A DNA stretch of 64,000 nt, from positions 310,001 through 374,000 of the forward strand of contig NZ_QPJY01000002.1 of NCBI RefSeq assembly GCF_003337735.1, in the 5' to 3' direction. This document shows, piece by piece, positions 1 through 11,947 of the stretch. Position numbers and translations under genes: made by a program. Below the pieces are notes generated by a model, which had not been told where the DNA came from, searched no databases, and saw nothing but the letters and a program-made list of their open reading frames with translations. Each line of letters opens with the position of its first letter. The first letter of the stretch is position 1. Source of the DNA: Thioalbus denitrificans (GTDB lineage: Bacteria; Pseudomonadota; Gammaproteobacteria; DSM-26407).

Positions 1-1
1 A

Positions 2-766
2 CCCAAGCGTGCGTTGCGCCTGGCGGAAACCGGCGGCTGGCTCATGGCCGCGGAGCTGCGGGCGGTGGGGGTGGATCTCAGCCTGGCACCCGTTCTCGAC
101 CTGGGCCGGGGTCTCAGCGAAGTCATCGGCGACCGTGCCTTTCATCGCCTGCCGGACACGGTCACCCGGCTGGCCCAGGCATGGATCGAGGGTATGCACC
201 GGGCCGGCATGGCCGCCACCGGCAAGCACTTTCCCGGCCACGGTTCGGTGGCCGCCGACTCCCATGTGGATATTCCCCGCGACGAGCGCCGGCTCGAGGA
301 GCTGCTGCTGGAGGACGTGGTGCCCTTCGAGCGGCTGTGCCGGAGCGAACTCGCGGCCATCATGCCCGCCCACGTGGTCTATCCCCACGTGGACCCCATG
401 CCGCCGGGCTTCTCGCGGCACTGGCTGCAGGAGATCCTGCGCCGGCGACTCGGCTTCCAGGGGGTCATCTTCAGCGATGACCTGACCATGGAGGGTGCCC
501 GGGTGGCCGGCGATACGGAATCCGCCGCCGAACTCGCCCTGGAGGCGGGCTGCGACATGGTGCTGGTCTGCAACGACCGGGCCGCCACCCACCGGGTGCT
601 GGATCGACTCCGCAACCATGACGACCCCACCGCGCATCTGCGCCTGGTCCGGCTGCACGGCCGGCCCGCGCCGTTGCGTCCCGAACTGATGCAGTCCCAG
701 GCCTGGAAGCAGGCGGTCAACGCCGTGGCCGGACTCGAACCACCCCAGTCACTCGACCTGGTCTGA
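2..766 (+). CDS. nagZ: Beta-N-acetylhexosaminidase NagZ, 3' part (5' end outside the window)
   Basis: NagZ is a cytoplasmic glycoside hydrolase of family 3. It removes GlcNAc from 1,6-anhydro-muropeptides during peptidoglycan recycling. The family signature KHFPGHG is followed by the DSH and P residues of the mobile catalytic His loop, encoded at about nt 222-275. The motif FSDDLTME with the catalytic Asp follows near nt 470-490. The reading frame is open from the first bases of the window, so roughly 90 N-terminal residues of the usual ~340 are missing. A GC-rich hairpin lies just after the stop. The next gene, rpfF, begins 339 bp downstream behind its own promoter region. Confidence 0.93.
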   Translation, partial: PKRALRLAETGGWLMAAELRAVGVDLSLAPVLDLGRGLSEVIGDRAFHRLPDTVTRLAQAWIEGMHRAGMAATGKHFPGHGSVAADSHVDIPRDERRLEELLLEDVVPFERLCRSELAAIMPAHVVYPHVDPMPPGFSRHWLQEILRRRLGFQGVIFSDDLTMEGARVAGDTESAAELALEAGCDMVLVCNDRAATHRVLDRLRNHDDPTAHLRLVRLHGRPAPLRPELMQSQAWKQAVNAVAGLEPPQSLDLV

Positions 767-767
767 C

Positions 768-794
768 TCCGGCGCCGGGCGGGCAAGCGCCGGA
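768..794 (+). terminator. Hairpin after nagZ
   Basis: An 8-bp perfect stem (768-775 with 787-794) has an 11-nt loop and is followed by a pyrimidine-rich run rather than a clean U tract. It begins 2 nt after the nagZ stop and probably ends or protects that transcript. Confidence 0.4.
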
Positions 795-940
795 TTCCTC
801 CTCTCCCGGCGGCTTCGCACCGCACATCGGGGCCGATGCCCCGCGCCCCGTATCCATGCGCTGATCTGCCCACCCGCGGTCGCTGCGGCGGACTCCGTTG
901 CGGCGCTCTCCGGCGAGGGATGGCTTCCGGACATCCGTTT

Positions 941-1002
941 TGTGAACCGCGTCACATCGGAGAGCGTGGACATTTGCTTTTAACCCCCTATTGCCCATAC
1001 TT
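941..1002 (+). promoter_or_regulatory. CRP/Clp/Vfr-type site and putative promoter of rpfF
   Basis: Bases 941-956 read TGTGA, six bases, TCACA, a perfect match to the CRP-family half sites. Downstream, TTGCTT (974-979) and CATACT (996-1001) form a plausible -35/-10 pair with a 16-bp spacer. A start near 1008 would place the site centre at about -59.5, close to a class I activator position. The rest of the 339-bp nagZ-rpfF spacer holds no gene I can support. The hexamers are weak matches; the palindrome is exact. Confidence 0.55.
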
Positions 1003-1105
1003 GGGTCAAGGCAAAAAGGCTCTTCTATGTGCCTGTTTCAGATGTATTTTTTTTGATCTTTGCCAGTTCACTCAATGGGTCACCAGCGTACCAAGGGGGT
1101 TCGCC

Positions 1106-2011
1106 ATGTCTTTTGAAAGCAAGAAGTTCCAGGGCAGTGTCCAGGCCTACTACGAGCAGCTGACCACCCGTTTCGACATGGAGCACGGCATCATCTGGCT
1201 CTACATGCACGCCGCTCCGCGACCCTGTTTCACCCCGCGCCTGCTCGAGGACCTGCGCAAGTACCAGCGCATCCTGGAAAACCACGGCGGCCGCTTCCCG
1301 GCCAACGGTGAGCTCCTCCCCGTCAACTACCAGGTGCTCACCTCCGACGTTCCGGGCGTCTACAATCTCGGCGGGGATCTCAGCCTGTTCATGTCGTTGA
1401 TCCGGGAACGGGATCGCACCGGCCTGCTGAAGTACGCCACCGCCTGCATCGACGTTCTCTTCCCCAACGCCATCAACTACAACCTGCCCCTGACCACCAT
1501 CTCCCTGGTCAAGGGGCAGGCCCTCGGCGGCGGCTTCGAGGCGGCCCTGTCCAGCAACGTGGTAATCGCCGAACGCGGTTCCCAGATGGGACTGCCGGAG
1601 ATTCTGTTCAACCTGTTCCCCGGCATGGGCGCCTACAGCCTGCTGGCGCGCCGCATCGATCCCATCCGTGCCGAGCAGCTGATCCTGGGCGGCCGGATTC
1701 ATACCGCCGAGGAGCTGTTCGAGATGGGCGTCGTGGACATCCTCGCCGAGGAGGGGGAGGGCGAGGAGGCGGTCTACCGCTACGTGCGCAAGCACAGCCG
1801 TTCCCGCATCGGCCAGCTGGCCATGCAGCGGGTGCGCCAGCGCTACAACCCCGTCACCCATGCCGAGCTGATGGACATCACCCGCATCTGGGTCGACGCG
1901 GCCATGCAGCTGGAAGCCAAGGACCTGAAGGTGATGGAGCGGCTCGTCCGCGCCCAGGACAAGGCCTTCAGCGACGAGAAGAAGGGCGAAAACGCCCACG
2001 AGGTGGCCTGA
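1106..2011 (+). CDS. rpfF: RpfF-like DSF synthase (crotonase fold)
   Basis: This 301-aa enoyl-CoA hydratase-family protein matches RpfF, which makes cis-2-unsaturated fatty acid signals (DSF) from 3-hydroxyacyl-ACP by dehydration and thioester cleavage. The conserved block ALGGGFEAALSS then MGLPEILFNLFPGMGA is characteristic of RpfF. Glu145 and Glu165 keep the 20-residue spacing of the two catalytic glutamates of Xanthomonas RpfF. The ATG at 1106 was chosen over an in-frame ATG at 836 because the upstream extension has no similarity and would cover the promoter. The length then fits the family (~290 aa). The gene converges on an rpfC-like sensor kinase and an rpfG-like phosphodiesterase follows, which supports the call. 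No rpfB is visible upstream. Confidence 0.87.
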   Translation: MSFESKKFQGSVQAYYEQLTTRFDMEHGIIWLYMHAAPRPCFTPRLLEDLRKYQRILENHGGRFPANGELLPVNYQVLTSDVPGVYNLGGDLSLFMSLIRERDRTGLLKYATACIDVLFPNAINYNLPLTTISLVKGQALGGGFEAALSSNVVIAERGSQMGLPEILFNLFPGMGAYSLLARRIDPIRAEQLILGGRIHTAEELFEMGVVDILAEEGEGEEAVYRYVRKHSRSRIGQLAMQRVRQRYNPVTHAELMDITRIWVDAAMQLEAKDLKVMERLVRAQDKAFSDEKKGENAHEVA

Positions 2012-2040
2012 AGAACACGCGGGCGGACTGGAACCCGAAT

Positions 2041-2209
2041 TCACCACGAAGTCACGAAGTACACGAAGCGGCCGATCACGAAGGGACCGGCCGGTGCGGG
2101 TTCGGCGGCCGGCGGGGTCTGGCCGCCGAATCATTCATCGCGCCCTGGGATCCCGACGGAGGCCCGGTCGGTTGGGCGGGGCTTCGTGACCTCCGTGCCT
2201 TCGTGGTGA
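2041..2209. repeat. Spacer bounded by inverted CACGAAG-type repeats (rpfF-rpfC)
   Basis: The left arm (2041-2069) holds three imperfect copies of a CACGAAG unit. The right arm (2181-2209) is its near-complete reverse complement. The arms lie between the convergent stops of rpfF and rpfC and could pair in either transcript. It belongs to the same architecture as the spacers at 14127-14377, 21944-22080 and 37151-37369. Confidence 0.7.
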
Positions 2210-2253
2210 GAGCATGACACCTGCGTGGCGCGGGCAGGTCCGGGCGGGAGCGA

Positions 2254-4812
<2,559 letters not shown>

Positions 4813-5091
4813 CGAGCTCTCTTCGGTCTCTCGGTTGGAACCTGAACCGCATGATTCGGAAGGGCGCAGCCAGCGTGGCTGGCCCCGCGGGAGGCGGCCA
4901 CGCTGAAGATACCCCAGCCTGCGTGGCGTTTCACCCGGCGCGCGCCATCCACCCGCTGGTGCGGTGCGGGTACACCGGACAGCCCGGCCCGGCCCATGAA
5001 GTCAGGCCGCGCGGAATTCGCCACTCACTTTGGCAAAGTAAAGCCTAAACAAAGAGATAGCACAAGTCCGCGCGTGCCGGGGTGTGACCGG

Positions 5092-6153
5092 TCACTCGGC
5101 TTCTTCGAGCCGCCCCATGTCGGGCAGCTGACGCTGCACTTCGAACACCCGGCTGTGATCGGAGAGAAAGGCTTCCACGCAGCGGGGATCGAAATGGCGA
5201 CCGACCTGGGTGGTGAGGTAGTCCATGGCGTCTTCGCTGGACCAGGCGGGCTTGTAGGGACGGACGGTGGTCAGGGCATCGTAGACGTCGGCAACCGCCA
5301 CCACGCGGGCCGCAAGGGGAATGCGGTCACCGGCGAGCCCCTGGGGATAGCCGCTGCCGTCGTAGCGCTCGTGGTGGTTGAGGGCGATGATCGCCCCCAT
5401 CTGCAGGTATTTCGAGGGACTGCCCTTCAGTATCTCGTAACCCATCCGGGTATGGGCCTTCATGACCTCGCGTTCCCGATCGGTCAACCGGCCCCGCTTG
5501 AGGAGAATGCTGTCGGGAATACCGATCTTGCCGATATCGTGCATCGGCGCCGCCTGTTCGATCACCTCGCTCTCCTGCGGCAGGAGCCCCAGCTGATCGG
5601 CGATGAGGCGGGAGTACTTGGCCATGCGCAACACGTGGTTGCCGGTGTCCACATCGCGGTATTCACCGGCCTTGGCCAGGCGCAGCAGCGTTTCGTACTC
5701 GCGGGTACGTATCTCGGCGGTGGCCAGGGCCACCTGCTGCTCCAGCCACTTGGCGCGGTCCTTGATGATGCGCTGCTGGCGGCGCAGGGTCAGCAGGTTG
5801 CGGCAGCGCGCCTGGACCTCGTAGTGGTCGATGGGCTTGGTGAGAAAATCGGTGGCGCCGGCCTCCAGCGCCTGGTAGCGGATGTTGCGATCCTCCACCA
5901 CCGTAATCACCACCAGGGGAATGTCGGCTCCGTGGGGAGTGGCCCGGAACCGGCGGGTGAACTCGACGCCGTCGAGCTCGGGCATCTTGTAGTCCGTGAT
6001 GACCAGATCCGCCTGGGCTTCACGGGACCATTCCAGCGCCTCAAGGGGATTGGCGAAGGTGACGATGTCGAGACCGTTTTCAATCTTCTGCACAAGCTCG
6101 GCAAGGATCTTGCGGCTGGTGAACTGGTCGTCGACGATTAGAACGGTTGACAT
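5092..6153 (-). CDS. rpfG: RpfG-like response regulator with HD-GYP c-di-GMP phosphodiesterase domain
   Basis: This 353-aa cytoplasmic protein has a receiver domain at residues 1-125 (phospho-acceptor Asp54 in VITDYKMPELDG) and a linking helix. An HD-GYP domain follows, with HDIGK at 205-209 and the HHE...DGSGYP block at 260-270. HD-GYP domains with these residues hydrolyse cyclic di-GMP. The MSTVLIVDD start at 6153 was preferred to an in-frame ATG 45 bp upstream because receivers begin this way. A 16-bp palindrome lies about 30 bp upstream of this start. The partner kinase is rpfC downstream. Confidence 0.85.
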   Translation of the reverse strand: MSTVLIVDDQFTSRKILAELVQKIENGLDIVTFANPLEALEWSREAQADLVITDYKMPELDGVEFTRRFRATPHGADIPLVVITVVEDRNIRYQALEAGATDFLTKPIDHYEVQARCRNLLTLRRQQRIIKDRAKWLEQQVALATAEIRTREYETLLRLAKAGEYRDVDTGNHVLRMAKYSRLIADQLGLLPQESEVIEQAAPMHDIGKIGIPDSILLKRGRLTDREREVMKAHTRMGYEILKGSPSKYLQMGAIIALNHHERYDGSGYPQGLAGDRIPLAARVVAVADVYDALTTVRPYKPAWSSEDAMDYLTTQVGRHFDPRCVEAFLSDHSRVFEVQRQLPDMGRLEEAE

Positions 6154-6183
6154 GATCCGTGCGCGGCCCCGTGGCATGGCTGG

Positions 6184-6199
6184 AATGCAGCGCTGCATT
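6184..6199. promoter_or_regulatory. Perfect 16-bp palindrome upstream of rpfG
   Basis: The sequence AATGCAGCGCTGCATT is a perfect palindrome centred about 38 bp before the rpfG start codon. It could be an operator or a short mRNA hairpin. A palindrome of this length is expected roughly once by chance in a window this size, so the evidence is weak. Confidence 0.3.
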
Positions 6200-6507
6200 G
6201 GCGAAGAATACGGCTGCGGTCTTGATTAATGTAGCCCCATCCCGGGACGGAGACCAACGCCGGTGTCAAGCCCCGTGAAGGGTATCACAGTAACCGCGGC
6301 GGGCGGAGGCACTGGCGGTGCGGTGGAACGCCGGCAACCTGCCAGGTTTTTCGGCGCCAATCCCCCCGCTTCCAGCGGGCGCGTCGAGGCGGAGGGAAAT
6401 CGAATCCGCCGCCCCGGCAGGCAACCGTTCCCCGGCATTGCCGCGGCTGGGCGTTCGGTCCCCGGCAAACGCCGCGACATCCCGAACGCAGCGGCCCGGG
6501 CGAGTCG
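6200..6507. other. Gene-free spacer between rpfG and valS
   Basis: About 300 bp upstream of rpfG and downstream of valS. Open frames here are antisense or shadow frames without family similarity. I see no RNA gene or strong terminator. An AT-richer patch near 6215-6235 may hold the rpfG promoter. Confidence 0.4.
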
Positions 6508-9312
6508 TCACAGGGTCTCGATCTGGGCCTTCTGCGCCTCCAGTTTCTCCAGGGCCGAGCGCACCTCCAGCGCCCGCTGCCGTTCCTTCTCCACCACCTC
6601 GGCGGGCGCCTTGTTGACATAGTTGGGATTGGCCAGCTTGCCCTCGGCGCGTTCCAGGTCCTTGCCCAGGCGGGCGATCTCCTTGCCCAGCCGGGTGAGC
6701 TCGGCATCCTTGTCGATGAGTCCGGCCATGGGGATCAGGATGCGCATCCCGCCGACCAGGGCGGTGGCGGAAACCGGCGGCCGGGCACCCGCTTCGAGCC
6801 AGGCCACCGATTCCAGCCGGGCGAGGGTGGAGAGAAAGGCCCGGTTCTCCTCCAGGCGTCGCCGGTCCTCTTCCCCGCCATGGTCCAGGAGCACCGCCAG
6901 CGGCTTGCCGGGGGCGATGTTCATCTCCCCGCGGATGCTGCGTACCCCGATGATGAAGGCCTGCACCCATTCCATGTCCGCGACGGCCTGCGCGTCCTCC
7001 TTTCCGGCCTCGGCCTGCGGATAGGGCTGCAGCATGATGGTGGAGCCGGACTTGCCGGCCAGCGGCGCCACGCGCTGCCAGATCTCCTCGGTGATGAAGG
7101 GCATCAGCGGATGGGCCAGGCGCAGCAGGGCCTCCAGCACCCGGACCAGGGTGCGCCGCGTGCCGCGGCGGGCCTCCTCGCTGCCGGACTCGGTGGTGAG
7201 CACCGGCTTGGAGAGCTCCAGGTACCAGTCGCAGTACTCGTTCCAGGTGAACTCGTAGATGGCCTGGGCGGCGAGATCGAAGCGGTAGGCCCCGATGGAC
7301 TCCGCCACCGTGCGCTCGGTCTGCTGCAGCCGGCTGATGATCCAGCGATCGGCCAGGGACAGCTCCACCGGCTCATTCCCGCGGCCCGTGTCCTGGCCTT
7401 CGGTGTTCATCAGCACGTAGCGGGCGGCATTCCAGAGCTTGTTGCAGAAGTTGCGATAGCCCTCGATGCGCCCGAGATCGAACTTGATGTCGCGGCCGGT
7501 GGAGGCCAGGGCGCAGAAGGTGAAACGCATGGCATCGGTCCCGAAGGCGGGAATGCCGTCGGGGAAATCCTTGCGGGTCATCTTCTCGATGGCCTTCGCC
7601 ATCTGCGGCTGCATCAGCCCGCTGGTGCGCTTGGCCACCAGGCTGTCCAGTTCGATGCCGTCGATGAGATCGATGGGGTCCAGCACGTTGCCCTTGGACT
7701 TGGACATCTTCTGGCCGTGGGCGTCGCGCACCAGGCCATGGATGTAGACCTCGCGGAAGGGGACGTCACCGGTGAACTTCAGTCCCATCATGATCATCCG
7801 GGCGACCCAGAAGAAGATGATGTCGAAGCCGGTCACCAGCACCGAGGTGGGGTAGAAGGTGGCGTACTCCGGCGTCTCGCGGGGCCAGCCGAGGGTGGAG
7901 AAGGGCCACAGGGCCGAGGAGAACCAGGTGTCCAGCACGTCCGCATCCTGGGTCAGGGGCACCGCTTCGCCCAGGCCGTGCCTCTCGCGCACCTCCGCCT
8001 CGCTGCGGCCCACGTAGAACCGGCCGTCGGCGTCATACCAGGCCGGGATGCGGTGTCCCCACCAGATCTGGCGGCTGATGCACCAGTCCTGGATGTTCTC
8101 CAGCCACTGGAAGTAGGTCTTCTCCCAGTTCTCGGGGATGAAGCGGATGTTCCCGCCGCGGACCGCCTCGATGGCGGGCCGGGTGATGGCGGCCAGCCCG
8201 CCGGGACGGCCGTCGGGCTGGGTCTCGCGGGTGAGGTCCACGAACCACTGGTCGGTGAGGTAGGGTTCGATGACCGCGTGGGAGCGATCGCCGCGGGGCA
8301 CCATCAGCTTGTGGGGATCGATCTTCTCCAGCAGGCCCGCCGCCTCGAGGTCCTGGACGATCCGTTCGCGGGCGTCGAACCGGTCCAGGCCGCGGTAGCG
8401 CTCCGGCATCTCGGCATTGATCCGCGCGTCCACGGTGAAGACGTTGATGAGCGGCAGGTCGTGGCGCTGGCCCACGGCGTAGTCGTTGAAATCGTGCGCC
8501 GGGGTGATCTTCACGCAGCCGGTGCCGAACGCCGGATCCACGTAGTCGTCGGCGATGATGGGGATGTCGCGCTCCGCCAGCGGCAGGCGCACCATCCTGC
8601 CCACCAGGTGGCGGTAGCGCTCGTCATCCGGGTGGACCGCCACGGCGGTGTCGCCGAGCATGGTCTCGGGCCGCGTGGTGGCCACCACCAGGTGGCCCGA
8701 GCCGTCGGCCAGGGGATAGCGCATGTGCCAGAGGGAGCCGTCCTCCTCCTGGGACACCACTTCCAGGTCGGAGACCGCCGTGTGCAGCACCGGGTCCCAG
8801 TTCACCAGGCGCTTGCCGCGGTAGATGAGGCCCTCATCAAAGAGCCGGACGAACACCTCGATCACGGCCTCGGAGAGCCCTTCGTCCATGGTGAAGCGTT
8901 CGCGGCTCCAGTCCAGCGAGGCGCCCATGCGGCGCAGCTGGCGGGTGATGGTGCCGCCGGACTGCTCCTTCCACTCCCAGATCCGCTCGACGAACGCCTC
9001 CCGCCCGAGATCGTGGCGGGTCTTGCTCTCCACGTTGAGCTGACGTTCCACCACCATCTGGGTGGCGATGCCGGCGTGGTCGGAACCGGCCTGCCAGAGG
9101 GTGCGGTCGCCCCGCATGCGGTGGTAGCGGGTGAGCGCGTCCATGATGGTGTCCTGGAACGCGTGCCCCATGTGCAGGCTCCCGGTCACGTTGGGCGGCG
9201 GGATCATGATGCAGTAGGGGGCGCCCTCGCCGCTGGGGGCGAAGTAGCCGTTGTTCTCCCAGGTCTCGTACCAGCGCTGCTCGATGGAATGGGGATCGTA
9301 GGTCTTGTCCAT
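6508..9312 (-). CDS. valS: Valyl-tRNA synthetase
   Basis: This 934-aa class I aminoacyl-tRNA synthetase charges tRNA-Val. The HIGH-type motif appears as [15 protein letters not shown] near residue 45 and the KMSKS loop as KMSKSKGN. The editing (CP1) domain, the anticodon-binding domain and a C-terminal Ala/Leu/Lys-rich coiled coil (last ~70 residues) are all present. The start at 9312 ([14 protein letters not shown]) matches the family; an in-frame upstream ATG would add seven unrelated residues. It lies 105 bp downstream of a small unknown gene in the order pepA-holC-unknown-valS, a common gammaproteobacterial arrangement. Confidence 0.97.
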   Translation of the reverse strand: MDKTYDPHSIEQRWYETWENNGYFAPSGEGAPYCIMIPPPNVTGSLHMGHAFQDTIMDALTRYHRMRGDRTLWQAGSDHAGIATQMVVERQLNVESKTRHDLGREAFVERIWEWKEQSGGTITRQLRRMGASLDWSRERFTMDEGLSEAVIEVFVRLFDEGLIYRGKRLVNWDPVLHTAVSDLEVVSQEEDGSLWHMRYPLADGSGHLVVATTRPETMLGDTAVAVHPDDERYRHLVGRMVRLPLAERDIPIIADDYVDPAFGTGCVKITPAHDFNDYAVGQRHDLPLINVFTVDARINAEMPERYRGLDRFDARERIVQDLEAAGLLEKIDPHKLMVPRGDRSHAVIEPYLTDQWFVDLTRETQPDGRPGGLAAITRPAIEAVRGGNIRFIPENWEKTYFQWLENIQDWCISRQIWWGHRIPAWYDADGRFYVGRSEAEVRERHGLGEAVPLTQDADVLDTWFSSALWPFSTLGWPRETPEYATFYPTSVLVTGFDIIFFWVARMIMMGLKFTGDVPFREVYIHGLVRDAHGQKMSKSKGNVLDPIDLIDGIELDSLVAKRTSGLMQPQMAKAIEKMTRKDFPDGIPAFGTDAMRFTFCALASTGRDIKFDLGRIEGYRNFCNKLWNAARYVLMNTEGQDTGRGNEPVELSLADRWIISRLQQTERTVAESIGAYRFDLAAQAIYEFTWNEYCDWYLELSKPVLTTESGSEEARRGTRRTLVRVLEALLRLAHPLMPFITEEIWQRVAPLAGKSGSTIMLQPYPQAEAGKEDAQAVADMEWVQAFIIGVRSIRGEMNIAPGKPLAVLLDHGGEEDRRRLEENRAFLSTLARLESVAWLEAGARPPVSATALVGGMRILIPMAGLIDKDAELTRLGKEIARLGKDLERAEGKLANPNYVNKAPAEVVEKERQRALEVRSALEKLEAQKAQIETL

Positions 9313-9417
9313 GATGGTCCGAATCAACAACAAAGGGCGGACGGCAGGCAGGGCGCGCCATGCCGTGTCGACGGTTCAGTAACCGGTGAGTGGAAAATGC
9401 AGCATTATAACGTAACG

Positions 9418-9777
9418 TCAGTCGTCGCGCGGGCCATCTCCAGCGCTGTCCCCGTGACTCCGGGCGGCCTGCCCGAGCGCGGTATCGAGCCGCTCGCGCA
9501 GCCGCGGCGCCAGTTCCGATACCAGCCGCGCCGCCAGGTGGTCCGCCTCCCGGCGCAGGGTGTCGGCGAGCTCCTGGCGGACCGCGCCCAGCAGGGCGGC
9601 GGTGAGCTGCTCCGCCAGCAGACGCTCATCCGCGCCGGTCGCGGGCGGGGGGGGAAGGGGGGCTTCGCTCTCCGTGCCCCCGGCCGGCGGGACTGAGTCG
9701 GGGGCCGGGCGCCCGGGCTGAACCACCTCGTCGAGGACGGGGATCGCCTCCGGATCCGGAGGCTGCTCGCGGCTCAT
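9418..9777 (-). CDS. Hypothetical protein between holC and valS
   Basis: A 119-aa protein of unknown function. The first ~50 residues are Pro/Glu/Ala-rich and probably disordered. Residues ~52-110 are amphipathic and helical, rich in Leu, Arg and Glu. The ATG overlaps the holC stop (ATGA), so translation is probably coupled to holC. Small proteins of this kind often sit in this position beside holC, but I do not recognise a named family. Confidence 0.65.
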   Translation of the reverse strand: MSREQPPDPEAIPVLDEVVQPGRPAPDSVPPAGGTESEAPLPPPPATGADERLLAEQLTAALLGAVRQELADTLRREADHLAARLVSELAPRLRERLDTALGQAARSHGDSAGDGPRDD

Positions 9778-10211
9778 GGCTGCTTCTCCCGCAGATCGTG
9801 CGTATTGAGGGGATAGCCGCGCTCACGATAGAACCGGTAGTGCTCACGGCCAAGCCGGGTGGTTTCGGGATCCTGGGTGACGATTTCGACAACCCGGGGA
9901 TAGCCGCTGAAGAAGGCCGGCACCTCCGGAGCGAGATTGACCAGCACGTCGGCAGCGGGCCAGGTCTCCTCCCCATGACCGATCCGGATCAGTTCCGGGC
10001 CGTTGCCGCCGGCGAGCAGCCGGTGGGGCAGAAAGCTGTCCTGGCGCCAGGTCCACAGCAGGTCGTCGAGAGCCTGCGCCTCGTCCCCGGATCCGGCATG
10101 CAGGTGAATCCGGTAGCCGCGCCCATAGGCCTTCTCCACCACCCGGCAGGCGAACCGGGCGCGCACCTCGCGGCGCGGTTCGGAGAGGATGTAGAAATCG
10201 ACCCGGGTCAT
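9774..10211 (-). CDS. holC: DNA polymerase III subunit chi
   Basis: A 145-aa HolC protein. Chi binds psi (HolD) in the clamp-loader complex and contacts single-stranded DNA-binding protein during replication. Family features are the MTRVDFYIL start, the central L(D)DLLWTWRQDSFLPHRL segment and the AADVLVNLAPEVP segment. It follows pepA by 25 bp on the same strand, the usual pepA-holC pairing, and overlaps the next small gene by 4 bp. Confidence 0.92.
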   Translation of the reverse strand: MTRVDFYILSEPRREVRARFACRVVEKAYGRGYRIHLHAGSGDEAQALDDLLWTWRQDSFLPHRLLAGGNGPELIRIGHGEETWPAADVLVNLAPEVPAFFSGYPRVVEIVTQDPETTRLGREHYRFYRERGYPLNTHDLREKQP

Positions 10212-10236
10212 CGCCGCCTGTCCCCGCCCGTCCCGT

Positions 10237-11736
10237 TCACTCGCCCTGGCCGCAGCAGTTCAGCAGGTACTGGGTGAGCATGGGGACGGGCCGGCCGGTG
10301 GCCCCTTTCTCCTTGCCGCTCTTCCACGCGGTGCCGGCGATGTCGAGATGGGCCCAGTGGTAATTGCCGGTGAAGCGGGAGAGGAAGCAGGCCGCGGTGA
10401 CGGCGCCGGCCTCGCGCCCGCCGACGTTGGCCATGTCGGCGAAGTTGGTGTCGAGCTGCTCCTGGTACTCCTCCCACAGGGGCAGCTGCCAGCAGCGATC
10501 GGCGCTCTCCGTGCCGGCGGCGAGGAGGTCGTGCGCCAGCGGGTTGTGATTGGAGAACAGGCCCGTGGCCGCGTTGCCCAGGGCGATCACGCAGGCGCCG
10601 GTCAGCGTGGCCACGTCGATGACCACCGCCGGCTCGTAGCGCTCGGCGTAGGTCAGGGCATCACAGAGGATCAGCCGGCCCTCGGCATCGGTGTTCAGGA
10701 TCTCGATGGTCTGCCCCGAGAGGCTGGTCACCACGTCCCCCGGCTTGCTGGCATTGCCGTCGGGCAGGTTCTCGCAGCTGGGCACGAGGCCCACCAGGTT
10801 GATGGGCATCTGCAGCTCCAGCGCCGCGGTCAGGGTGCCGATCACCGCCGCCGCACCGGCCATGTCGAACTTCATCTCGTCCATGGCCGCGCCCGGCTTG
10901 ATGGAGATGCCGCCGGAGTCGAAGGTGATGCCCTTGCCCACCAGGACCACCGGCGCCTGCCCCTTGGGTCCGCCCCTGTACTCCACGATGATGAACTTGG
11001 GCGGCTGGCGGCTGCCCCGGGTCACCGAGAGCAGGGCGCCCATGCCGAGCTTTTCCATGTCCGCCTGCTCCAGCACCGTGGTCTTGACGTTCTTGTAGAC
11101 CTTCGGCATCGAACGCGCCTGCTCGGCGAGATAGGTGGGCGTGCAGTGATTGCCGGGCAGGTTGGCCAGCTCCTTGGCCAGTCGCACGCCGGTGGCGATG
11201 GCCTGTCCCTGGCGCACGGCCGCCTCGCCGGGGGCGAGATCGCGCCGGGTGGGCACATTGAGCACGAACTTGCGCAACGGCCGCCGCGGCGGCTTCTTCT
11301 CGGTCTTGAAACGATCGAACCGGTAGACGGTCTCGTTGGCCGCCTCCACCGCCTTGCGCACCTTCCAGGCGATATTGCGGCCCTTCAGGCCGAGCTCGGT
11401 CAGGAAGCAGACCGCCTCCATGGCACCGGTTTCATTGAGGGTATTGACCGCCGTGGCGACGGCCTTCTTGTAGACGGCCTCGCTGAAGTCCCGCTCCCGG
11501 CCGCACCCCACCAGCAGCACCCGGTCGCTGAGCATCCCGGGCACGTTGTGCAGCAGGAGGGTCTGTCCCGGCTTGCCTTCGAGGTCGCCGCGGCGCAGCA
11601 GGTTGCTCAGGAACCCGTCGCTGATCTTGTCGATCTGCTGGGCCGCGGGGGAGAGCCGGCGGGGCTCGAACACGCCCGCCACCACACAGGCACTGCGCTG
11701 TTTTTCCGGGTTGCCGCTCTTGACACTGAATTCCAT
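10237..11736 (-). CDS. pepA: Leucyl aminopeptidase (M17)
   Basis: A 499-aa cytosolic dimetal aminopeptidase of family M17, which also acts as a DNA-binding protein (PepA/XerA) in some enterobacteria. The signature NTDAEGRL with metal ligands is present, as are [10 protein letters not shown] and the [10 protein letters not shown] segment. The start MEFSVKSG at 11736 was chosen over an upstream in-frame ATG because it matches the family N terminus. It is divergent from lptF, the classic pepA/lptFG arrangement of gammaproteobacteria, and heads the pepA-holC-unknown-valS run. Confidence 0.96.
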   Translation of the reverse strand: MEFSVKSGNPEKQRSACVVAGVFEPRRLSPAAQQIDKISDGFLSNLLRRGDLEGKPGQTLLLHNVPGMLSDRVLLVGCGRERDFSEAVYKKAVATAVNTLNETGAMEAVCFLTELGLKGRNIAWKVRKAVEAANETVYRFDRFKTEKKPPRRPLRKFVLNVPTRRDLAPGEAAVRQGQAIATGVRLAKELANLPGNHCTPTYLAEQARSMPKVYKNVKTTVLEQADMEKLGMGALLSVTRGSRQPPKFIIVEYRGGPKGQAPVVLVGKGITFDSGGISIKPGAAMDEMKFDMAGAAAVIGTLTAALELQMPINLVGLVPSCENLPDGNASKPGDVVTSLSGQTIEILNTDAEGRLILCDALTYAERYEPAVVIDVATLTGACVIALGNAATGLFSNHNPLAHDLLAAGTESADRCWQLPLWEEYQEQLDTNFADMANVGGREAGAVTAACFLSRFTGNYHWAHLDIAGTAWKSGKEKGATGRPVPMLTQYLLNCCGQGE

Positions 11737-11947
11737 AGCCTCTCCCGATGCAGACAAGCGAAGACGGTTCGTGGATAATCAGCACGACGGTACCCGGTCA
11801 GCTGCCTGAAACGGAGTCCCGCGGCTGTGAAACAGGCGGAAAAGTATGATTTTTGCCGCCTTTTTGAGCTTATCGGCTAGTTTACCAAGAAATAACCAAC
11901 GTGAAAGGGCGCGGCGCGTCCGCCATAACCCAAACAAGAAGCCGGCC

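Noticed and set aside
6880-9696. A 938-codon open frame on the plus strand opposite valS
   Set aside because: It is an antisense shadow of valS in G+C-rich DNA: low-complexity, His/Gln/Ala-rich product, no family motifs. The opposite strand encodes an intact ValS.
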